A stretch of 41,654 nucleotides of DNA. It comes from Protostelium mycophagum (taxonomy: Eukaryota > Evosea > Variosea > Protosteliida > Protosteliaceae). The notes beneath the pieces were generated by a model that was given only the letters and a program-made list of their open reading frames with translations, was not told the origin of the DNA and did no database searches. The stretch is from assembly GCA_002081555.1 (NCBI GenBank), contig MZNV01002497.1, positions 1 to 41,654 of the forward strand. Reading direction: 5' to 3'. This document shows positions 10,239-19,339 of this stretch, piece after piece; positions within the stretch are counted from its first letter, which is position 1, and each line of letters begins with the position of its first letter. Made by a program: the position numbers and the translations under genes.

Positions 10239-11293
10239 TCATGGCCCTGAGCATAATACAACCAATAATACAGCCACAATCACGGCAAGTGTCCAAGTAA
10301 TCTGGTCAGAATCAGCCTCAGTTTTGTAAAGAATTGCAAAATTGAAGCCAAACCATGAATATAACAAACAAACGAGTCCAGCACAGCCAAATCTGCATTA
10401 TAGCCGTTGAACTCGATAAATTACATACCGCCCTCTGCCTATCGTATCTATGTCTTAAGCCCAAAACCTGATCTCTCAGCTTTGCATACGCGCAGAACCT
10501 GTCATGATTCGGCCTGTCTATTCTGTTCATCATCAGAATACTCACTCTAGCTTTCAATTTTACAATCACATCACCTCTTGCCCTGCCATGTACATCCAAT
10601 GTCTGAATTGTCACATGTTGACATGGTATGTGGACACACCAGAAGGTGTCCTGATTTTTCGGTCCTTCTCAAATTCTTCATGCACCCCAAAGGGCACGCT
10701 GGACTTGTCAACTTACTGAAGAGGCATAGACTCACTTACCCTCTATACAATCGTGATAATCTAAATTCCATCTTTGGCCTCTCCATTGACATTTTGGGCA
10801 AATGACATCAGCTTTGGGACACGTCCTATCGAGATGTGATTGTACATCCATTGGGTATGATTTATTTCCACATTTTTTTGGGCATTCTGTTGAGCTTAGT
10901 GGCGATAATAAAATATCGTAAAAGTGAAAAGTACATAAAAGATAGATTACCTATCATACAACACCGACCAACCGATTCTCTCTTGATGTTTTTCCCACAA
11001 TTAGGACAGAGAACCTGTAACTTATTATTTTCGTTCTGTGGCATGTTTTCAATCACCTGCAATTTATCCAACATATTTGTGATGATCAGAGGAACCCTCG
11101 TCGTCTGGCACTTGTTATTGGACTCTTGACACTTTGGGCATCGGTTTAGTTTTGTGATACACCGACGACAGAATGTATTGCCACATGATCTGGCAATGGG
11201 ATCCACAAAAGGATCGAAACAGATACAACAGATGAGGTCCTCGTCTATATCTCCCTCATTTACATAGCGGTAATCGACGAGAGATGAGTCCAT
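10239..11293 (-). CDS. RING and TRAF-type zinc-finger protein with hydrophobic C-terminus
   Basis: Exons: 10951-11293, 10740-10886, 10575-10698, 10429-10522 and a last exon from 10392. It begins with a RING finger (CCICFDPFVDP, then CGNTFCRRCI, then CPKCQ), a likely E3 ubiquitin-ligase module, followed by Cys/His pairs of TRAF type (CPKKCG, HLDRTCPKADVICPKC, CPLGCMK, HLLVCPHTMSTCD). Frame continuity across four junctions supports the model. The last exon is ambiguous. The phase-consistent reading stops at 10318 and ends in a hydrophobic helix (IWLCWTRLFVIFMVWL), for 260 residues. Another frame of the same exon stays open to 10239 and would encode two membrane helices (ending WTLAVIVAVLLVVLCSGP), which looks more natural but needs a splice shift. 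Either way the protein is probably membrane-anchored. Confidence 0.75.
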
Positions 11294-11670
11294 GCCTTAT
11301 GAGGTCGCCTGAGATCATCACCGCAAATTTCAACAACAGAATTTATTGTGCAGTTGTAGATACCCTGTACATCACTTCACCACAGTGAGGTTTTTGCAGG
11401 TCTTTGCTTGAGTGAAAAACGACAGCCAACAGACCTAAATGTGAGAGACGCTCAGTCTTTCTGGACGCCCACAACGCGCCATTTCTGAAAGTTTGAAATT
11501 TAAATAAAACAAGAATAAAGATTAGACAGGTTGCTTTCTGCCAATCATGAGTCTTCCAACAACCTAATTTTATCTTCCCGCCTTTGATGAAATTTAAATT
11601 TTTTAGGAGAATTTGAATTCTTAAAAGTTAAAAGGAAGCCAAAGATGGCTTAACAGAGAAGAGAACAGTT
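11294..11670. other. Intergenic region
   Basis: Lies between the start of the RING/TRAF gene and the end of the next minus-strand gene. It is AT-rich near 11495-11640 and shows no coding frame, RNA gene or repeat that I can support. It must hold the promoter of the RING/TRAF gene. Confidence 0.4.
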
Positions 11671-12367
11671 TCATTTCTTCTTTTTCTTGATATTGAAGTC
11701 TTCGAGGTTGATATCCACGAGATCATCATCATCTGGTGGTGTCCATTCGTCCTTTTTCTGTAATTGTTATTGATTAGTCTTATTTTTATGTGATTTCGGC
11801 ATCATTTAGAAGCATCAGAGAAGATCTATACCTTCTTTGTGAGAATGACTTGCTTTTTTTGTGGTTTGTTTTTCTCTGCTGCCTCTTTCGCCTTTTGATT
11901 CTGCTTTTGCTTGTCTCTCACCTTCAACAATCAATCAAGGCAATCATGTCTCGACTTACCAACTTCTTGTGTTCCTCCCTCTTCTTTCGTTCCATCTCCT
12001 TCTCCTCTTTCGCTCTGACCTTTTTCTCTCGTTCCTCTTGGATTTTCCTCTCCTGTTCTTTCTTCTCTTTTTGCGCTTTGTATGCTGCCTCTTTACTGAC
12101 CTCTTCATCGTCGTCTTCTTCCTCTTCTTCATCCTGCGGTCATCATCAGCTAAGGGTACAATACATGTATCCATTAAAATAGATTATAATGCATCGCACT
12201 TCATGAGGATTGGAAGAGAAACGGCGCGCCAAAGGTGTGGCCATCTGAGTGGGCGGTTTTATCATCAAACATCTGGACGATGGAGCGAATATTGTCACAG
12301 ATCTTGATACAGGGACCGGTCTATGAGCCAGCAAGGTCTTGAAGAGCTGTTGATGTCTCGTGATCAT
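11671..12367 (-). CDS. Presequence-bearing acidic/charged coiled-coil protein
   Basis: Four exons: 12200-12367, 11960-12133, 11832-11921, 11671-11757, giving 172 residues. The first 50 residues contain many Arg and Ser and no acidic residue (MITRHQQLFKTLLAHRPVPV, then LARRFSS), a good mitochondrial targeting peptide with a likely cleavage near RRFSS. The mature part starts with an almost pure Asp/Glu run, then a long Lys/Glu/Arg helix (EEREKKVRAKEEKEMERKK), a Lys/Gln-rich stretch, and an unusual C-terminus: TPPDDDDLVDINLEDF followed by NIKKKKK. I do not recognise the family. The exon boundaries all keep phase, so the gene is probably real. The combination of a presequence with a nucleolar-looking charged body is odd; one alternative is that exon 1 belongs to a different transcript. 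Confidence 0.6.
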
Positions 12368-12427
12368 CTGAAATGATCCGATTGAAATTCGAAAAAGAAA
12401 TTGGGCATTTTATGAATATTTTATTTT

Positions 12428-12892
12428 TCAACACCACTGCACAAACACACTGGTGGGTCCTGCAGCAGAATGGACCTGAGCTACTCCTCCAGATTGGGTA
12501 GCCTGTGCACAGGGGCTGGTGACGCAAGTGATGACGGCACTGTTGGTGGCAGAAGTGTACACTGTGATGGGGTGATTGTTCTGCTTGTAAGCAACTTCAG
12601 AGAGATCGTAAAAGTCTTGATTGTCATAGCCGTTCAAAGTAACTGTTCTAAATTAGAATCTAGTGGCATCTACTGTCTGCTCACTCTCAGCTTGTACACT
12701 GCGGCATTCATTGTAAGGTCCGCTGGGCTGGTTGGTGGCATTCTGTCCAGGCCCTAACTTAAAGAGTGGTCCTCCATAGGTGGAGCACAAACTGATCTCC
12801 GTGCCACACTTGTTCACGAGTGTGAGAGTGGAGCCCTGCGCTGCCACAAGAGAGGCAAGGGCGGCAAATAGGTAGATTCTTCCGTTGATCAT
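12428..12892 (-). CDS. Secreted small thaumatin-like protein
   Basis: Two exons (12700-12892 and 12428-12642) give 135 residues. A clear signal peptide (MINGRIYLFAALASLVAAQG) is followed by TLTLVNKCGTEISLCSTYGG and FKLGPGQN, as in small fungal thaumatin-like/antigenic proteins, and by ITLNGYDNQDFYDLSEV, matching the family segment before the 'FDLS' strand. Six cysteines remain in the mature chain, suitable for disulfides. The 57-nt intron was placed at 12643-12699 because it is the only junction that restores this frame. It is likely extracellular; thaumatin-like proteins bind or act on beta-glucans in other fungi, but no activity can be claimed here. It is divergent from the RasGEF gene, with about 500 bp between their starts. 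Confidence 0.72.
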
Positions 12893-13394
12893 GTTGTTTG
12901 TGTCGTATTTGGTTGTGCGATTATGCCTTCTAAACAATGCAAAAAGAAGCTTCATGCGACCGCATGTAAAAATCGCACGAGGCCGGAGATAAAACCGTCA
13001 CAGCCGGAATTCATTGATTTTTTGAATACTTGGTCAACAGGGTCAGGAACACCTGGATTTTGAGCTGAAGCAGCATATATTCGAATTCAAAAGTAAGCTG
13101 ATGTTCTGGTGATCACCGTTCCATCATCACAAGAGGCTAAATTTCAAGGGTTGCGTTCATTTCCTCAGCAATCAAAGACGTTCTCTCTCTTGCATGTTCA
13201 CAGAGGCCTCTGGTGTTGCGGGAGGAATGAGCCGTGACAAAGATTTACCGTGAGCTTCTTCCGTAAAGTCCGTAAAGGCGTTTCCTTGGAGACTGGAGAT
13301 TTGCCTTCGCTCTCTTCGCTCTTTTCTCCCAGTTTCACAACAGCCGCGTTCAACACGGCCTCTTGATCATCGGCCGTTAAGACCTTGTAACGGC
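12893..13394. other. Divergent intergenic region
   Basis: Holds the promoters of the thaumatin-like gene (left) and the EH-RasGEF gene (right). No further coding exon is evident. No strong palindrome or repeat was found here. Confidence 0.4.
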
Positions 13395-16300
13395 ATGTCG
13401 GCCGATGACAAATTCATGACGATAAACATTCCTGACATCACATCACCCAGAGTTTTTAGAAGATCAGACCTCTTCAATGCGAAATTTAGTGCAGAGGAGG
13501 GAGACAAAGATATATTTCAAAAGAAGAATTCAGCAGAGATATATCGTGTCTCAACAGAGCCACATAAATCGCCGAAACTAGGAAGATCAACACCCACAAG
13601 CGAATTTGATGTCCCACCATCTCCTGGGACGGAAAGAAGGAGAGCAGCCTCTATGAACCCTCTAATGGGTCACGATGATGTGAGATTCACTGCACAAACC
13701 GATCTGATCGAAGCAGTACTTTTCACCATATCACAACGACATGACAACACCGAGAGTTGTCTTCAGACCCGCTCAATTGTATAGAAACCGCCCATTACCC
13801 ACCATGAATGAATCTTCATCCTCCATAGAATCATCTGGCTCTTTCGTTTCGGATTCCACCGACCCTTGTCGATCACCCGATTCATCTCTTATGAATATGA
13901 GATCACCGGATATGTATGGATCATTCCAGCCTCTACCTCTATCTCCCAACACTAAAGGAGTGATGGTAGAGGCACCCAACTCAGATTTCACTTGGAAGCC
14001 TTCAGAGGAACAGAGAAAGAACTGGATGGAAAAGTTTGATCATGTCAACAAATCGAAGGGGTTCATCACAAGTGAGTTTTAGATCTTCTGTGTTGTTTTT
14101 TGTCTATTTAGATGTTTATATAAGTCAAAATAGAATGTTCTGTTATGTCTTTGTGTGTTTCTTCAAGTTGAAAACACCCAAAATTCTCACGGTATCATAC
14201 CGCGTTTTCAGACGCTAGTTACCGTGATCTTTCTCTCGCTTGAAAAAACAAACAGAAAAGGTTGAATCTTTGCAGCATCAAGAGCTTCCAGGCTGTTTTT
14301 CAAAGAGAGTAACTTGGATGAGGAACAGCTCAGCATCATCTGGTAGTTATATTCTCTTCTCATGATTATTTTTTATCCCAAAGTGCCGTGTTGCCATGGT
14401 AACGGGAAAACCCATAAAATCGAACGAATATCGTGACATTTTACGGGATAAATAATTTTTATCTGACAAGGTGTACGGAAATCGTCTCTCGGATTTTCCC
14501 GCGCTCTCAACTTGAAAAGATCTTTTCAACTTGAAAATAAGACTTTCCGAAGAGTTCATTCTTTCTTCCTCCATGACTTTGTCGTAGAATGGACTATGCG
14601 ATTCCGCTGTCACAATATTTCTAAGTAAACGCATAATGTTGTTCTCTACACGAAAAATAACAAAAAAACAAAAGAATAACCAAAGCATTCACATCTACAA
14701 CCGTCTGATCTCTCATAGTTGTCTGGCGGATGCTACCGGCGACGCCAAACTTGACGCGGAGGAATTCATCGTTGCGGAATTTTTGATCGACGCCGTCAAG
14801 AAGGGACAGCCGATACCGAATTGTCTACCAAAAACACTGCAGAGGGACTCCTCATCTGAAAGTCAAGATCCTGTGGAGAGCCTAGAGGGTCAGAATTTTT
14901 CGAGAATTTTCATCTGTGATTTTGTCTTAGATTTTGTTGAAAGGATGAAAATTATTTGAAAATTCTGAAAATTGTAAAAATTCTTTTTCTGCAAAAAAAC
15001 TTTCTTGTCACAAAGAACACGTCAAGCTCCGATCTTTCACTGAATTTTCAACAGATTACAGCTACATGATGCGTAAGACATACGGTCCTGTGGATCCAAA
15101 AACCCCAGTGGTCTCAAACTCTCCGATGCTAACTCCGAAAACTCCGGACACCCCTGAATCACCTTCGATGGAGAGGGATGACGTCACATATATAAGGGGT
15201 GAAAATGGTGAAAAAATCATCATGTCGGGCACTGTAGACGGACTCATCAGGTGAATTTTACTTGAATTTTCTCTTCCCTGAAATTTCTGTCAAATATGTT
15301 GATGTGGTTGAAATTGTGGAAATTGAATAAGAAAAGTTTTCAATATTTTCTGACCAGTTTCATTCGAATGAGAATATCTTTGACCGTTGTAGATGCCTCG
15401 CATCGGAGCAACATATCGCTTACGGCTCTGAATTCACTGACATTCTCATCTTGACGCATCCACACTTCACGACATCTCCAGACTTTCTGACCAAGTTGAT
15501 ATTGAGATATCATAACCCGGACTATGACGACCCTACACGCACATGGGGTGATGAGCAGAAGGCCATGGTCGTTTTAAGACTTAGGTGAATTTTTTACATA
15601 TCATTTTGTTTTTTAAATCTATTTTTGAGATATCTTTCAAGAGATCAAATTTCCTTTTGACATGAATTTGACATTTCTGACAGGATCATTAACTTCATAC
15701 GAAAGTGGATGGAGACAGTACCGGAGCATTTCGCAGTGAGCGAGATGCAAAAAATTCTTGAAAAATTTGTGGAGGATTTGCAGAATTCCAAAGACAGTAT
15801 GCAAATACAATGCTCAAAATTATTAAAAGAGAGCAAGGTGAAGATATATTATTTTACACTTGAAATTTTTTCGAATAATGTTTGTCTCAGTCATAAATCA
15901 TTTAATTTGATTTTTAAATTTTAAATTATATTAATTTTTTTTGCACTTTCACATCAAGAAATAACTTCTATTCGTGAGATTAACGTATAAAAATTCACTG
16001 AAATTTCGTAGAAATCTAGTTCTACAACTGTACCTGATGTGGAGAGATCTCCAAAGCCTTTAAAAATCAAGAATATGAGCGAAAAAATATTAAATCTTTC
16101 TGACATTCCGCCACAAGAATTAGCCAGGTAATTTCCGTGAATTATTCTCTGAAATTTCATTGAAATTCGCAGACAAATCACGCTGTACGACCACGCGCTT
16201 TTCAAAGCAATAAAACCATTTGAGTTACTGCATCAAAAATGGGATAAAGGAACGGCCAGTGCTCTCTTCGCCGAGAGAATGGAGAGAGTAAGTTGTTTCC

Positions 16301-17467
16301 CTCACATCGTTTCAAAATAATATGACTCGATCATCTACAACGCTGTAAAAAATGAAGAGGGAATACTGTTTCAAAAAAATGAGAGTTGACCGTCTACAAC
16401 GAGAATGACCCCCTGCAGGTGACGTATTGGGTGGCAACAGAGATTGCTGGAACATCAAGTTTAAAACCAAGAATCATTATTTTATGTTATTTCCTGAAGC
16501 TTGCCGAGGTAACATTTCCGTCAGAATTTGACATGGCTATGTCATAACTGACATTAATGACACATAACTGACATCACGCAGCAATTATTAGAACTACGAA
16601 ATTTCTTCTCTCTGATGTCAGTGTATCTTGCCTTGTCATTGACCGCAATAGAAAGACTTTCAAAAACGTGGAAGGTATTATTTCAAACAAAATTTAAATT
16701 CTTCCAGATATTTAGAAAAAATCATCCGGAATTTTCGAAAAAACTGAAAAGGTCAGGGAGTTCCGTCGCGATATGTCGTCGTATGGAACAAGATATCCGA
16801 ATTATTAGATCCGTGTAGAAACTTTTATAATTTCAGAAGATTATGGGCCTCCTCAGATGCTCCACGCATCCCTCCACCGAGTAAGATTATTTATTCAATT
16901 CACAAAAATTCAGAAAAAAATATAATTTCCTCGAAATTTCACGAAAAACCGACGTATTTTCAGCGATTTTTCAGAAGGATCTTCTCTTCATTGAAGACGG
17001 AAATCCGGACATGTCTGAACGTGGAATGATCAATTTCGAAAAATTATTTATGCTGGGGAGATGCATGAACCAGATTAAGATATCACAAGACACGATCTAC
17101 AACCTCATCCCGATACCGAGGCTACAACTTTATCTCACGAATGAGGTATTTTTTTCCTCTTTTGAAAATGCGACTGACAGTGTTTTTGTCTTGCGGCAAA
17201 GCCGCAAAGATGCATTTCTGGGTATGTTTTTAGAATGTATACATGTTGTAGAAAATCACCAAAACATGCACCAAAAACACTAGAGAAGACGCATCATCAA
17301 AACTCTTTGTAAAAAGATGTCACAAGACTCAAGTTGTTCAGTTGCACGCAGTCACACCATCCCAAGTGATGGCAATGGCGAGATCAGCAGAGCCACCGAG
17401 CGAGTCCCCAGCAGATACACGCCGGCGACGCACGCTATCTGGCTCGATCCGGCAGATTTTCAAATAA
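13395..17467 (+). CDS. EH-domain Ras guanine-nucleotide exchange factor
   Basis: Fourteen exons: 13395-13679, 13717-14071, 14276-14342, 14719-14888, 15055-15250, 15393-15584, 15684-15837, 16012-16127, 16173-16287, 16419-16508, 16582-16674, 16757-16880, 16964-17145, 17252-17467, giving 784 residues in one frame. The first 200 residues are disordered and Ser/Pro-rich. Next comes an EF-hand/EH-like domain (EEQRKNWMEKFDHVNKSKGF, ESNLDEEQLSII, DATGDAKLDAEEFIVAEFLI, QPIPNCLP), then a Ser-Pro linker (TPKTPDTPESPS). A Ras exchanger motif follows (GTVDGLIRCLASEQ, RTWGDEQKAMVVLRLR) and then a CDC25/RasGEF domain (DIPPQELARQITLYDHALF, VTYWVATEIAG, ISELLDPCRNFYNFRRLW, DLLFIEDGNPDM, INFEKLFMLGRCM). The C-terminal tail is basic (TRRRRTLSGSIRQIF). 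It should activate a Ras/Rap GTPase at membranes. Unusually, introns 2 and 3 are 204 and 376 nt. Confidence 0.88.
14512..14529. repeat. 18-bp perfect palindrome inside RasGEF intron 3
   Basis: TTGAAAAGATCTTTTCAA at 14512-14529 is fully self-complementary. It sits inside a short tandem duplication of CAACTTGAAAA. It is in the 376-nt third intron of the RasGEF gene. Confidence 0.7.
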
Positions 17468-17606
17468 AGAGTTGTACATCCAAGGTCAATCTTTCGGCTT
17501 GCACACGATAAATAATAAAAACTTGATGTTATGATAGATATATTTTACGGTGGAAAATCAAATATTTTTATGTAGAATAATATTATTTCATTTATTATTA
17601 ATCTCC

Positions 17607-18433
17607 TCAGTTGCATCCAGGGATGATCACTGCACAGGGCTGTACATTGCCCAAGTGCATCGCGATGGACAACTCGGCGCCCTTCTCTTCTGCAAATTGA
17701 AGACACTGGGAGGATCAGATGTCAACATACAAGAGCCACAAAAAGCGACATGTTGTGGATTTTCAAAAAGTGGTGAAATCATAAGGAGCGAATATTCACC
17801 TGCTTGGAGTTCACTGATTGGCTGCATTTAGAGATCATGGTTCTAAATATTCTGTCCACTCTGGGTTTGGGTGTCGCATACTGCGTAATGTTTTTGTGGA
17901 CATCAAGACATGCCTGGCAGTGCTCCTATAGATGATAAGAATAAGTACGTGAAGTGGAATGCATACCAAGGAGAGTGTGCTGGGGTTCGTCGGCGCTGAT
18001 GTTGCCCTTGCACAATAACCTGAGATACCTCATCATCTATTTGGAAATGCATTCGACCTACCGATGCTGTTGCAGATCTCATCCGGCTTTTCTTTTGCGA
18101 CTATATCTTTGATGATTGTTGGAGCATATGTCGCTATGAATTGTTTGCACTGAGCGCGTTAAGTTCTGGGCAACATCCTTCCGGATTGCTCACCGTATCT
18201 TGGTAACTCTTTGGGACGTATGGACAGATGGTATCGACAATATTAGCGACCTGCTGCTCAGTAGATGTTAAAGTCACATATCTAAACTGTATCAGCCAGC
18301 GGATGTAGTGAGATTGGTTATAATACCCTTCTACCGTATAAAGAACAAGCTGGCACATGACACAAGAGTAGGAAGTCTGTGCAACCGGTGCAAGCAGCAG
18401 AATACCGAGGAGAGCATGCAAAAAGATAGCCAT
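17607..18433 (-). CDS. Secreted protein with two saposin B-like domains
   Basis: Five exons: 18194-18433, 18062-18149, 17967-18019, 17800-17925 and 17607-17684, giving 194 residues. A signal peptide (MAIFLHALLGILLLAPVAQT) precedes a saposin domain (SCVMCQLVLYTVEGYY, ANIVDTICPYVP, CKQFIATYAPTIIKDI, PDEICNSIGYC). A second unit follows with CQACLDVHKN, FRTMISKCSQSV and, after the last splice, LSIAMHLGNVQPCAVIIPGC. Paired cysteines fit saposin disulfides. Saposin-like proteins bind and disturb lipids or assist lipid hydrolases. The last acceptor is ambiguous: cleavage after the first AG (exon 17627-17689) gives a poor tail, while the next AG six bases on restores a saposin-like end, so I prefer the latter. 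It would act outside the cell or in the vacuole. Confidence 0.78.
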
Positions 18434-19339
18434 GATGCTTCTGTATCGGAGTTATGAATAAAACAATTATTTAACCGTTCGTGTTTGACAGAAGAGCAAC
18501 ATCAATCGATGTTCCATCATCACATGAACTGAAAGAGATCTACTTGTTCGTGAAGGATGATCAAACGAAAACCAAGAAAATGAAGACTAACTGACAATAC
18601 TGATTTATTATCGCTTGTTGGAACGGTAGACTTACTGCTTGCCTTCAAGTTTGATACTCACCTACTTTAGAGTGCGTTTCCCTATAAAGCATCAGTGATC
18701 CGACGTCTTAACATAACCAAAATGTTCTTCGATACAAGCCGGCAGAAGAGGAGAAACTCAGAGAACATGCCTGCTCTAACCATTCCGATCGACTTCCTCC
18801 TAGCTTATGCTGGAGCTTGTCTTATCTAATGATTAGAACTCGACCGTCCCTGGTTTCTCTCTCTGTATCATCTTGCCACCGTGTCTCTCTCAAAGTGTTA
18901 AAGAACATCACCTCGCTTCTGCTTCCTGTTTCTGCTGTTGTTGCGGAAGAATATTGAGACGGGCTCAGATTTTTTGCGATGTGAAAATTCGTTCAATTCC
19001 AGCTTTTCAGCGAGTTTTCACTCTGTTTTCCCTAATGATGTTAAGGAGAGTACAGGGATGTGAAGCCCTGGGAATTTTGATCCCCTACTTGGCCAAAGAA
19101 GAACATATCGAATTTTCACGGGGAAATGTACAGCTTCTCAATCTCTCCCAGGAGGGAATATTTCTGTGGTTCATGCAGAAGGCTAGTTTACAAAGAGGAT
19201 GTTGATTCAAGCTTGGAAGTTCTATTGCCGAAAAACGGACGAAATAATCAGTAGAAAAATATAATTGCATGAACATTGTTCGCCGAATCGCGGATACTCC
19301 ATCTCCGCTATCGAAAGCCATCCGCATGAAACATATAGA
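18434..19339. other. Intergenic region, nothing assigned
   Basis: About 900 bases between the divergent saposin and KCTD9-like genes. A 110-codon open frame at 18873-19205 (+) has no recognisable content and poor composition (runs of Cys, no conserved motif), so it is not called. The 5' leaders of both genes must lie here. An in-frame ATG at 19265 could add 25 residues to the KCTD9-like protein. Confidence 0.4.

Noticed and set aside
13680-13784. Read-through end of RasGEF exon 1
   Set aside because: A GTGAGA donor at 13680 and an acceptor at 13716 join the two conserved frames, so the longer frame is intron read-through.
16708-16756. Candidate RasGEF exon beginning IFRKNHPEFSKKLKR
   Set aside because: Using it breaks the frame before the conserved ISELLDPCRNF. 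Splicing at the later acceptor (16755-16756) joins SKTWK to GVPSRYVVVWNK, as RasGEF domains require, so this stretch is intron.
18873-19205. 110-codon open frame on the plus strand
   Set aside because: No family content, a chance-like run of cysteines, and no splice partner in frame with the KCTD9-like gene.
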